Below are positions 13,901 through 26,400 of a stretch of 64,000 nucleotides of DNA, one piece after another (within the stretch, counting starts at the first letter, position 1; every line of letters starts with the position of its first letter). The DNA lies in contig BTRK01000001.1 in the NCBI GenBank assembly GCA_036245805.1, positions 35,908,758-35,972,757 on the forward strand, written 5' to 3'. Under the pieces are notes generated by a model. That model was not told the DNA's origin and made no database searches. It saw only the letters and a list, made by a program, of their open reading frames with translations. Origin of the DNA: Pristionchus mayeri (Eukaryota > Nematoda > Chromadorea > Rhabditida > Neodiplogasteridae). The position numbers and the translations under genes are program-made.

Positions 13901-15105
13901 TTTTTATTGCCATCACTGATCACCTATCAGTGAAATATTCTCTCTCATTTGCACAGTTTTCGTCAGTTAGACAGTACTTTAGAGTGGAAAGAACGAGGAG
14001 AATATAACATTGATAGTTGTAGTCACATTCCTCACACACATTATGACAATTCTATCTAATTAATTCAATTCTCACTGATCACATGAGAGTGTTTGGGATG
14101 GGGGTAGCACGTGATTGCTTTAGATCCGTCTGCAGTAAAATGGCTGCAAGCTGCTAGAGGGTTTGGAGGAGGGAGAATGATGTCATGCAACCAGCTCAAG
14201 CTTTTGGAGAGGATGGAGTTAGTCGAATATCCGAAGAGAAGCGACACACATGCTCTAACAGGGTCAGCTGATATACGACACCAATTCGAGAGATTTACTA
14301 GCGAGACAAGAACAGCTCAGGAAGGATCGTTTGTGAGAAAGGAAGTGCATGTAGAATAGTGCTGCTTACAATCAGAGAACATCCATTGCTCACAGGCCAT
14401 TTTTGCACCCTATGTCACAATTTTCACTAAATTGACAGGATGACAAATTGTTGCAGTTCAGAATTAGCCTCAGTTCTACGTTTTATCTCACTTTGGAATA
14501 AGGAATATTGATTAGCTTGCAATCTCATCATGTACTTCTTCTCCTCGAACCCTATCCTCCTCCTCTCCAGTATCCCTCCGTCACTCACTCAATGCTAAAA
14601 CAATTAGAGTGATTGTATCTCCTTTCTCCGCACTCTTTCATCTCTCTAGAGAGTGTATGGATTGAGGAGAAAATTCCGAACAGCTAAATTAGCCTCTAAT
14701 ACCCCTCTTCTCTCCTCCCTCTAATTGATAAACGAGAAGTGAACGATCGAATGGGGTAAGGGATTGGCCGAGATCAAAAAGATGTCGAGCGCAAGATTTC
14801 GGTTGGTGGAGGAGGGTAGGAGGAGACTGGACGATTCTCTAGATTATGCCTGCTCTGTAGCAGGTTAGGGTATGCTAGAGAGCGTGCAAAATGAAGAGGG
14901 TGCAGCTCTCACTCAGCAGTGCTGCATATCGCTATAAAAAGCCGGAGGTAAACAACATTCCCAGTAATGTGTGCGGGCACATTTTGGACTGTGGCTGTTT
15001 CGTAATGAGTTCCGTCTCACGGAAAGCGTATCCTAACAGTGACTCATTGCCCTTGTTGGGATCCCATAGAACGCCTCTTAGCACCTCCTCCTGTTCCAGG
15101 GCCGG
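10953..15105. other. 4-kb intergenic region with hairpin repeats, no gene recognised
   Basis: No exon chain or domain was found on either strand. The stretch carries several copies of the dispersed hairpin repeat with arms like AGAGAGYGTGCAAAATGAAG (near 11325-11365, 12425-12510, 13770-13870, 14622-14665, 14820-14905). There is also a decayed element with AGGGATGG ends near 11426-11662. It ends at the promoter of the Tyr/Gln-rich gene. Confidence 0.5.
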
Positions 15106-15113
15106 TATATAAG
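15106..15113 (+). promoter_or_regulatory. TATA box of the Tyr/Gln-rich secreted protein gene
   Basis: TATATAAG lies 113 bp before the ATG at 15226. A start near 15136 would give a 5' leader of about 90 bases. A strong TATA box fits a short, highly expressed structural gene. Confidence 0.6.
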
Positions 15114-15225
15114 GGAGATACACCCGCAGCTCAATCGCCGTTCTTCAGAGTCAAACCGATATTTATTGCTCGTATCTCGTGGTGTCTTTGACCTAGAGAA
15201 TCTGTTGTAGATCCACGACCAAGGA

Positions 15226-16933
15226 ATGATGCCGCGGCTTCTCAAGATTGCCACATTACTTTGCTCGTTGTCAATTATCAAGGCGCGACTGATGGAGGGC
15301 AGCTTGAACGGTACGAGCATTTCTCAACTTTTTCTGAACTTTAATAATCGAGATCCTTTTCGAAAATCAGTCCAGATCAATGGACTCAAGTTGTGGTACA
15401 GATTTGACGCTATCTACTGTTTCGCTAGATGATGATAACTTTCATTTTGAAGTAGGTCTTCGAGATATTGCCTTAGCACACGTGACCACCCAGATCACAC
15501 AGAGCTCGCTCAAAAAAGAGCAGCGGTGAGCGATTTACTGCTGTCAGTTGTTTACGAGCTCTCGCTGCAGCCTACTATTTGATCTCATCTCTCGAAATGG
15601 ACACGCGACTTTCCTCATTTAGCACGCTCTCTCGCTCTGCCTGACCAGATGGGTTCGATACTCGGCTAATCGTCTCGTCAAATCTCTCTCACATATCGAG
15701 AGAGAATGTGCGAAATGAAGATAAGATTACCGGATTTCGAACGCTACTGACCAGTGACTGCTTGTGTTCTTCGTAAAGCCGAAATGAAGGGCAAGGGAGT
15801 TGGTCAACAAATGACCCCGTAACATCTCGCGTCAATAAAGACTGTTGTCCAACCGCCCTTGTCCTTCATCCCGAAGAACACAAGCAGTACTCCATAGTCA
15901 TGCCCAGGATACTTTTGACCGACCAGAGAGAGATCATTGGAAATGGAGAGACGCTCCCGAGCTGGGCGAATAAGGACCACAGCTGTACCTGTACCCGAGC
16001 TACCAGTACCAAAACTACCAGTACCAGCGAGTCCAGTTCCAGTACCCTCACTCTCCTCTAGTGCGCCCGTACCATCCCGCGTTCTTCCCCGAGCTGGGCG
16101 AATAAGGGGGCGGTCGGCCGATCTCTCGATCCCGCTTGCGGGTGCCTGCTTAGTCAGCGGCTAAACTGGCTAGTCGTTGGTCGATCGTAGGTCAATGACG
16201 TGATCCTAGGGGGGAGATAGGGGGATCGGGCAGCAGTAAAAAGTGGTTTGATGATAAGCTGAAAGCGCTGGATCAACCGTAAATGACGTGAATTAGGCTG
16301 GGAACAAGAGTTTATGCTTTCCCCGAAAAGATAGTTGATACTAGGTGTGAACGGTTCATCATCTATATCACCTAGCCCAACCCCGATCCCACTGAAAAGC
16401 GGCAGATGCGTCAAGTCTGTACCACAACTTGATCTGTACTTATAGTAAAATAATAGATCCCATTGTATGCACTAGGTTACCAGCACAAAAGCAGATAGTA
16501 CCCGAGCCCACATCCGGAACCAACTGTGCCCATTCCAGGAGTGGTTCTCAACGGTCGCGGAGGTCTGGGCAGACTGATACGACATTTGGAAGGCCGAGAC
16601 AACGTCTCCTACTATCCCTACGGCGACCCCTACTGGGCGTACCGCTCCAACTGGGGCCTCACCCCGTACCGCCCGCCCCAGCAGCAATACCAGTACCAAA
16701 ACTACCAGTACCCGGCCTACCAGTACCAGTACTACCAGTACCAGCGCCCGCAGTACCAGCAACGACCCCAGTACCAGTACCAGCAGTACCAGCAACGACC
16801 ACAGTACCAGTACCCACAGTACCAGCAACAGTACCAACCTGCCTACCAACAGCAGTACTATCAGAATTACCCTAGATCCTCCTTTCTGTCTAATCTCTTC
16901 TCCAATCTCAACGTCAAGCCGTTTAGAGGATAA
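15226..16933 (+). CDS. Small secreted Tyr/Gln/Pro-rich repeat protein
   Basis: Two exons, 15226-15310 and 16539-16933, join exactly in frame to give 159 residues. Exon 1 encodes a signal peptide (MMPRLLKIATLLCSLSIIKA). Exon 2 gives a short unique segment (LNGRGGLGRLIRHLEGRDNV) and then about 70 residues built from Tyr-Gln and Arg-Pro-Gln-Tyr units such as QYQNYQYPAYQYQ, ending NVKPFRG. Tyr/Gln-rich secreted proteins in nematodes are often cuticle, eggshell or adhesive components; that role is inference. A strong TATA box lies upstream. The intron contains a second Tyr/Gln cassette (see separate entry). The start could be either of two adjacent ATG codons; the first is taken. Confidence 0.8.
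15984..16092 (+). repeat. Duplicated Tyr/Gln repeat cassette inside the intron
   Basis: Between the two exons an open stretch reads as YLYPSYQYQNYQYQ followed by a short tail and a TAA, closely matching the repeat frame of exon 2. It is bracketed by two copies of GAGCTGGGCGAATAAGG (starting about 15958 and 16087). In the phase left by exon 1 it would be read as a VPVP-type frame instead, so it is either a relic of exon duplication or an alternative terminal exon. Confidence 0.6.
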
Positions 16934-17436
16934 CTTTGTTATCTTTTCTGATGTATCGATTGATTCCCATGATCTCAACCCGGTGTCATCGGGAGCCACG
17001 TAGACAAGCTTTACTCACTTACCTCCCACTGCCATTCACGCCAGCTGATTGGAAGCTGGTGTGCAATCATCTAGTCAATTCACCAAAATCCCGCTGAGTG
17101 CTCTAAGTTGGAGAAATATTCACAGTTATAATTTATCGCATGTACCCAAGGGCCTTTATGAGTCAATGATAAACACCGTGAACTCAAGTGAGCAGCGAAA
17201 CAATTTTCCGCATTTCAACTGGTAATGAATAACACGTTTTGTGTGACCTCTCTTTCTACTCGTTAATTAGTCTCACTGTTATTCACTTATATCTCACAAG
17301 TTTTTCTGCATTTCCAGATCAAAGACAAATCTAGAGGAAACGAAGCGATTTATCTCGTGGTTGATTATGAATTGATGGCAGGTAGTTAGATCTGGGTCAT
17401 GGTACAAGTATACAATCGGCCAAGAGGCACGAGGCT

Positions 17437-20400
17437 TTATGAAGATTGGCTCATCTCGTAGTAGAGGCCCTTCTGTTGTAGGAGATCTGAAAATGTGATA
17501 GTTATCGACTCCAGATGAGTTCTCTGAAAGTTTTCGGTTAGATGCTAAGTATTTATCGGTGTCAATGTGTCGCACAGTGTCGCACACTTTCCGGCAGAGC
17601 CTACACGTGTGACTAACAACGATACGATACCATTCACTTCTCCCTAACAATATCGCTATGTCTACCACTCCTGTTACTCGATATAGACAGCATCACTGAT
17701 CAAATTTTTCACCAACTGAACCAAAATAACAAAGAAGTGATTGAGCGGTGCAAGGTCGGGTGAAAAATAATGATTTTTACAGACAGTATGTGATCAACAA
17801 TACATGACCCCTTTTTCACAACAGATTACAATAATAATTTGGCGACAATTCTGGATATGGGCAATTTTTTCATGAGCTGGTTGTTTACAACCATGAGCAT
17901 GCTAAACTCGTAACGATTTCCTTGGCTTATTTGTTCTCTGTACTTCGCCATTTTCAATCCCACTGACTCTCACTGAAATAATTCCAAGTAGATAGCAAGA
18001 CTGACCTGCATGCGATCCCTCCTCCTTGATTTCCCCGTCCACCAGCACGTAGATCTTGTCGACGTTCCGGATGGTTGAGAGACGATGAGCGACTGAATAT
18101 TTTCGAAAATCAAAATATCGACCCGAGTAGGGGTGGAAATTCGAAGTCGCGAACGTCCTCGAATTTCGCAAATTGCGAGGGGATGCGATGGCGAATTCGT
18201 ATCCGACATTCGAATTGCCAAACCTAGACCCGAGTTTCAGAAAATCGATCATTTTTTGCTGTGACAGTCCTTGATTGAGTCTTTCTCAAACGGACTCTAT
18301 ATTGAGCTCATTGAGATGTGCTGATACAGTCGCGCGCAAAAGTATTTGGGCACTTTTTGAACTTCCTGTAAGATTTTGACCAGGAATGTCTTCAATCTGA
18401 AACTTGGAGTCATGCCCGAGGCCTACCCAGAAAAAGAATTTGAGGTTGCTGCGCGACCGCATAGTTGCTGCAGCCTTGCTGCAAAATCGAGGTCGAAAAT
18501 TCAGATCTCGGCTCCTAGTCAAGTTAGTGACTGGTCCAATGCACCAAAATGATCGCCATCATGAGTCCAGATGATCCTGAGAATATGAAAACGATCGGTC
18601 AACATTTGCCCTCAGGGCACGAAAAAATCACTTTTTTGGACCATTTTTTTCATTTTTTTTGACCATTTTTTGGACAATCATAACTTTGTGGGCACTTTTT
18701 GGAAAAATCTGGTTTTTATGTGTGAATGTTCAAAACGCATTAAAGATATGATTCTCAACTTTTTATACTGTTTGGATATCTCTCCTGCCCGCGACGTGCG
18801 TTTTTCCGGGGTATACTAGGGTCGGGAAAGGCCTTGTTTACACACTCTCGTCGTCTGCACTCTCTCGCCCATAGGGGTAAACAGGGTCTTTCCCGACCCT
18901 AGTATACCCCGGAAAAACGCACGCTGCGGGCAGGAGAGATATTCAAACAGTCTAAAAAGTTGAGAATCATATATTTAATACATTTTGAACATTCACACAA
19001 AAAACAGATTTTTCCAAAAACTGCCCACAAAAGGTAAAAAGGGTAAAAGGTAAAGGTGTTAGGCATTATTACACGCAAGGGCGGTCTCTGCCACCCCATC
19101 GTCTATTAGCAACTAGGTCCTATCCTGGAAACCAGTGGCCTGTTGCGAGACTTCAAACCGCCCGTGTTGTGTGCACGTGGTTGGGGATTTCCTTATAGTG
19201 ATTTTTGAATTACTACCAACATTTCTTAACCCCCTTGGTCTGGGTGGATCTGTGGACGCGGGCGGGAGTCGAACTCATGACCCTTCGATCGCAAGTCTGG
19301 CACACAACCACTGCGCCGCCGCGCCACAAAGTTATGAATGTCCAAAAATGGTCATCCAAAAAAGTGATTTTTTCGTACCCTGAGGGCAAATGTTGACCGA
19401 TCGTTTTCATATTCTTAGGATCATCTGGACTCATGATGGCGATCATTTTGGTGCCTTGAATCAGTCACTAGCTTGACTAGGAGCCGAGATCTGAATTTTC
19501 GACCTCGATTTTGCAGCAAGGCTGCAACAACTATGCGGTCGCGCAGCAACCTCAAATTCTTTTTCTGGGTAGGCCTCGGGCATGACTCCAAGCTCAGAAA
19601 GTTTTGCGAGCTGGAAAAAAATCCATGTAAGAATAAAGCCGTTTTGAAAATGTGCAGTTTGATTACGTCATGGCTACGCAATGACTGGGCTGTTGCGTCA
19701 TACCCCAATAGCATGACCATAATCTCCGATGAATTTGGTGCATATTTCCCTAGTTTCAGATTGAAGCATTCCTGGTCAAAAACTTACAGGAAGTTCAAAA
19801 AGTGCCCAAATACTTTTGCGCGCGACTGTATCTCCTATCTATGAATACACTTCAACTATGAGAAAAGGAGGAGTTAATAGCCGCTCTAATATTGCCGCGT
19901 TTGTTTAGATGCTCGACTATTTTGAGTACACTTGAACCGAACATCGCTATATCGCATATGTACCCAACACGGTATGAGATCAAGAAGTGATGGCGATTAG
20001 TCACTAATGTTTTCGCACAGGTTACGGTTTTCTGATCTGAAGTGCCGTCACCCATGTATGCAAATCAGATTTATGACCGTGACTTCTTTGTCATGCGGAA
20101 GTCACGGTTATTAGTCACTAAAATTTGCTGATTCACAGTGGTTTCACCAGTAATTTCTTCTGGCTTGACAGCACGCGACTAAGAAGTCACGGTCATTAGC
20201 AATTAGTCAGCCTAGCTCTACCCCAGTATTCAGTGACAAATTTGAACCGACAGTTGTGCTCTGAAATGTGAACAGGGTGTTTGTTACAATACTCGTCCAT
20301 TTTTACATCTCCACTAGAGTTCTATGAACGATATCACGATATTCATTTTCTACGCAATCGTCAAACAAGAGATAATGACAAAAATATACGTGTCCCGAAT

Positions 20401-23400
20401 TTCTAATAACGTACTGTATCTTGCTAAAACGTTGTAAGCATCGATTGCATATAAAATTGTCACTTCAAAATAATTTTCGAGAATCAACATACTATGAATG
20501 CAGGTGCACAGCTTGCTGGCCCTCTCGAGTGCCATCTGCACCGCCTTCTCGCTCTGCGAATCGAGGGCGGCAGTGGCCTCATCAAGCAGGAGCACCGCTG
20601 GTTCCCTGAGAGATTACGGTAGTCAGGAATTCCCAGAGAGAGGTCTGATAGACTACGGTTGATAAGTACGATAGCTAAGGTGCGACAAGTACTCTAATCC
20701 TGCAAATTTTCTCGAGTCATTGATCATGATAATATCGACATTTTTCTTGTAACAGTGTCGTGACCAAAATGTGATCACTCAAGTAGAAAAATGAGGAGAG
20801 ATCGGTGCATTTTGCTCTTTCCAAACTGAAAGTGAAGAAGAAAAATGAATCAAATGATGTCTCTTGCAATTGAAATTTCGACTAACTATGTAAGATCATG
20901 GAAACTAACTCAGTTTCTAAAAATTTAGGGGGAAAAGCGGAATTCAACGATTACTGATAATGAAAACATGCCCTTTCGCTCTCGCAAAAAGAGGCACCTT
21001 GGCACTTTCCATCTGTAAAAATGGACCGAAAAAGGGGAAATCACCTTATAATGGCTCTCGCAATGGCGATTCTCTGCTTCTGTCCGCCTGACAGCTGCGC
21101 GCCGAATTCGCCAACCTCTGTGTCGTAGCCCTGAAGATTTATTTTAATTTCAACAACTTTTTTTAACCATTTATTTAGTAGGAACTAGGTAGGATGATAA
21201 CTATTCCGTAATGCCGCCGATAATCTCTCACGAAATAGTTCTCATCTGGCCTACTTCCGCTTATAATGAAATAGACCTTTCTATTTCCTTCTTCAATAAC
21301 TCACCTGAGGCAGTGATACTATGAAGTCGTGGATGTTGGCAACCTTGGCCGCCTTCTCGATTCGTTCCTTCATCGCTTCGCTCTCTACAAGGCCGAAGGC
21401 GATGTTCTCACTGAAAGAGAGAACATCGCCCTTGAGAATATTTTGTTTATTTTCGAAATTTTTTACATTTTATTTGCAATTTAGGACAACGGGATCATTT
21501 TTTTTCTCGAAAACTGTACTATTCAACAAAGAGATCAATAGAAATCCAGCATTTCCATTGTCGATCATATTATGCAGGACTCGATTACCGTATAGTGAAG
21601 GAGAAGAGCGTTGGCTCCTGCCCGACGCTAACGACCACCCGTCGGAGATACTGAGGGTTGATCGAGCGGACGTTGATGTTGTCTAGCATCTGGCAGAGAT
21701 CAAAGATCAAATACGGATTTTTGTTGCTCTATTTTATTCTATATTTGCGTTTTCAAGACCTTACTTGGCTTGATTAAAAGATTTAATTTTAAAAAAAACG
21801 TTTGCTTGAAAATATTTGAAATTGGTATAGCCAGACAACGGATATCAACGATCGAAGATCACCGCACCACGTCGCCCGATGTCGCCGTGTACATTCGCTG
21901 TAGCAGCGCGAAGATGGAGCTCTTGCCCGAGCCGGACGGGCCGACTATTGCAGCAGAACCGCCTGAAGGATATTTGCTGACTAATTAGGGCTCTCACATC
22001 TGCACGGGATGCGATGGGAACAGTTCCATCCCGAGCATTTTTCGCTTTCTCATCCTATAAAGCGCCCTCTCATCATCATCTCTACAAAAAGTTTATTCTT
22101 CAAGCCTTTTCAACTTGGTTGATTTCTTGAAACTTATTCTTGCCTGCTTTGATGCTGAAGCTCAGTTTCTGGAGCACGGGCACGATCGGCCTGCTCGGGT
22201 AACGGAACTCGACGCAGCTCAGCTTGATCGACCCTTGCAGCTTCTGGAATATTAGAAATTGCTAGTTAAAGCAACTTTGCTTTTGAATTTTATTTAGCAG
22301 CTTTAGAATGCATAAATAAAACAGATTTCGTATGGTTCTAAACTTGCTGCAAATGCAGCATAACAAATACGTCTTCAGATTCTTGTCCCTAGAATATCCT
22401 GTCAGTAATAGTAGGAGAAAACGCTCTGTATTGATTTTCTGGAGACATGCTATTTGTCTAAGACTAAGTTCGCGGGGCCTATGGAATATATGTTGCAGAG
22501 GAAAAATTAATTTTAGACAAACCCGAAAAGATCGAAAAATTACATGGACCAGTAAAACTCACACGGCCCCATCTAATCACTGAACAGCCACCGCCACGGC
22601 GTTTTGTCATGATTCTGAAAGAGGGTACCGGTCTGAGTCCCTCCTCCGACAAGTTGTCCATCTCCCTCGGACGCTCCCGCATCGTCTCCAGGATCGACTC
22701 GGCTGCGGCCTGAATTTAAATGAATAAAAAATAATATTTAAATTTATTTTTTCACCTTGGCCTTGCTGATGTCTGCCACTGACGAGACGAGAAGTGAGCA
22801 GTAGTTGGAGCCGAATTGAGTGAGGAGCACGACTCTGAATGTCGAACGAATTAGAAACTTCTAAACCAGGTAAACGATTATTGATGAGGTAAATTTCGAA
22901 GTAGTATACATTGCTGTTGAGCATTCCTAAGCCAATGAAGTGACATGGAAAATTTTCATCGACGCAAATAAGCTTCTACTGGACTGGAAATCGATAAAGC
23001 TACCTGATGAAGTCGAAGATGTTGATCTCTCCTGCTCTGCTCATATGAAGGCCTGCGAGGAGGGCGAGCGAGATGAGCATGTACCTGATAAATTATTATT
23101 TTTTTAATCAAATAAAAATAATATATTTACGTGAATGAATTATGACAGGCGAAGACGAAGGCGTTGATCAGTGACTGCCACTTCATCGCTCTGAATTAAT
23201 CAAATCAAAGATGATTATTATTCTATCTATTGGGATTCACTTCGCTCAATTTCTTATGCTTCTCAAAATCTTCCCTTTCAAAAACTAAATATACTATCAT
23301 ATTCTTTTTCACCGTTTTATCCGTAAATATCCATATTGTTTGTATCTACCAGAATGAAATTATATTGATCCGCTAGTGGCCTCAGTGGTAACGACTTTTA

Positions 23401-26400
23401 TCCCTTCCTCTGGTCAAAATGGATATGCTTACACTTACCTCGCCAGTGGCCGCAGCGTCGCCTCGAAGACCATCATGAAGTGCGACTGCAGTCCGTACGC
23501 CTTGATCGTACTCATGTTCGTGAGGACGACCGTGGAGAGCTGGAATTTTTCTTCATATCCTCTCATTCCTGGGAGCCATTATTCTTTTTCAATATTAAAT
23601 TTTATCTCTATCCGCTTCACTCTTTCATAGAGCACGCTATCGACAGATTGAAAATCCATTTGTATGGAAGGAGAGGGTTATTTCTTCACTCAATCTGATA
23701 TTTTAACCGGCGTCAAAACAGAAACAAGGCCTCACATTGGCCGCTCGCTTCTCCTCCTCCAGCATCTGTCTCGTCCGCTTCGCGCCCTGCCAATCAATAA
23801 TTTATAATTAATTAATTAAATTTTATTTATAATAAAATAATAAGTCACCTGTCTGATCTGCACGAAGCGCACGATGATGTAGGCGGGAAACTGCAAGATG
23901 CAGATCAGGTTAATTTAATTGAACATCATATTTTTTTAATTAAAAAAATTATTGCAGCTTCTTGTTGTGCCGAATTTGCAAAACTATTTCCAGGTGCATA
24001 ATCTCAGCAGATGCACTGGAAATATTTGGCGTATTATGTACAACCACGTCTTCAGCTCGGCAACGACGAACATTCAGGATTAGTATATTGAGTGTCAATG
24101 CAATTTTCTAGTTGGTATCTCAACTTTTGACACTGCCCTAGCAGAGTTCTCCCGCGAGCCCAGTCGCGAGGAGGGGATATACGACACTATGTCAGATGAG
24201 AAATATGACGTTTGTTATGTCAAAGGCGGCATTACGTCATAGTTCTCATCTAACTTAGTGCTTGATATGCCTATAACTCTATCCAAACCCTTCATCTCAC
24301 CTGGAACCCGCAGATGATCGTCAGTTTCCAGTTTATCCACGCTGATACTGCAATGGCTGCCATGGAGCAGACAACGGCAGGAATGAGCACATCCATCTTC
24401 GACGTCAGAATCTGGGTAATTATGCGATTATTTATAAATTTATTCTCAGTTTGTGCTTTTAGCACAGCAATTCTGATTGTTGATACGTCCGTACTAGGAT
24501 TTTTCGGCCTATGCACAAAATGTTGGGCAACTTTTTAGAGTTAGTTACAACTTTTGAGCACTTAAAATAAGTAAAAGAGGACCAGGATTTTGATATTGAA
24601 AAAAGCGAATTGTCATGAATAGTTGTTCAATTAAGGCAAACCTTGTTCAGACTGGCTGTCTCGTTGATGACCTTGTGCGTGAGGCGGCCAGGCGAGTGAC
24701 CCTCCTCGTCGAAGAACGAGGCTCCTGGAAAGGAATTAATTAAGTGATTATACTGTTAATCTCTCTTAGTTATCTTGCAATTAATAACCAGTAAGAAACG
24801 AACTAGAGAGGTCACTTCTCTCTCTTCAATTTTCTTGTTCTCCGAAATCACAAAAACACCGCCCTATTTTCTATTAGGTTGATGCAAAAGTTTCGATACG
24901 TTTTCTCGTTTTTGAGCCATAAGTTGATTCAGCAGTTAGCTATTCTTTCTTGTATTTTTGTAGGATATTAGTGTATGTGTACTCTTCATAGCGCACTTAT
25001 GGGCATACATGATCAATCAGTTATTTACATGAATATAAATATCGAATTTTGGAAGGCGAATTCAGAAGTATTGACCCATAATTGTTCTGATAGACACTAA
25101 CGATCTCTTTTAAAGTGTTCTATGGAAGCATGCTCCAGCACTCAATACCGACACGAAATGGGGGAATTTGCAACCCATCGGTTTTGTTTTAATGGACGCT
25201 TGTACAAATAACCCAAATACCGAAAATTTACAACTTTTTAGAAAATATTTTTTTCTTGTGAACCAATTGAGATCGATTCAATTTGAAATTATGATTGTAG
25301 TGTATCAATAGTGCCTCAAATAATGCCACAGTAATATCTAAAACAGGCAAAATATTCTCGATGGAATACCAAAAATACCTTGTATCGAAACTTTTGCATC
25401 AACCTAATAGTTTGGCATCAAGTCACCAGGCGATTCTTGGCATGCTTAGTTCACCACCTGGAAAATTGTTTTTACAATTAAAATTGTATTAAATATTCAA
25501 TGTTTTCGAATTTCGTGTTACAGTCACTTCGATACCATGTCGTAGCGACGAGCGGAACAACTCGAGTCGGAGGTACGCGCTGAAGCCGTTACCATACCGG
25601 GATACGAGTAGACGCTAAAGTATTGTTTGAATTATAGAAAATTAATAAGAAATCTGGTCGCAGAACAATCGTCTCTCTCTCCATTTCGGTGAGTTGAAAC
25701 CTATTCGAAATTCCCAGAAAGAGGGTTCCGGAATATGTAAGAAGCCAATATGAAAACTACTACAAAATCGAACCCCGATGGATTCGAAGATCGTTTTGAC
25801 GATGATGAGGGAGATGTAGGCAATGACGACGCGGAACAGGCGATCACCCAGCTCCTCATCGTTAACGACGAAGATCTTGATTCAATTAATTAAATTTTAA
25901 AATAAAAAAATCCACGGAAAAAAGAAAAACATTTTGAAAAACTAAAGTTACATTTTGAACAAATTACCTCCAGCATATCAGCTACTTCGAAGCAGATGAG
26001 CAGGATGAAGAGCGAGCGCATGATCGTGACGGGAATGGCGCCGAAGAGGGAGGAGTAGCCAGCGCGGTAACTGAAAAGCAATATTTTTTGGCAGAAACAA
26101 TGTTTTAAAAGTTTTCTTCGAAAGATTTTTTTCTATATAGTGAACACTCAAAAAAAGGTGGGCACTCAAGACTGAATCTGACACTGGCCTAGCAGTGTTC
26201 TCCCGCGAGCCCAGACGGGGTGTACCTTCATTTTTCCCATTATTTGATTAACTAGGCTGCTCACCGTCTTATCAAAGTCAACAGCGAGCGCATAGTCGTC
26301 GGCTTAGTCGCTCTTTCCTAAAAATATTTATTTAAGTAATAAATAAATAAGTTAATTAATTACCTCATTCTCGTCGACGTCACTCTTGCCCGTCTCGACG

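Noticed and set aside
16429..16875. Val-Pro repeat frame on the plus strand
   Set aside because: It is the +1 frame of the same Tyr/Gln repeat. The signal-peptide exon joins in the Tyr/Gln frame, which also ends in a sensible tail.
16472..16999. Long minus-strand open frame (175 codons) rich in Leu/Val
   Set aside because: It is the antisense shadow of the Tyr/Gln repeat exon at 16539-16933; repeated TACCAG reads as Leu-Val on the other strand.
18286..19844. Paired open frames of 78 and 123 codons in both orientations
   Set aside because: They are the same palindrome arm read twice; no transposase motif.
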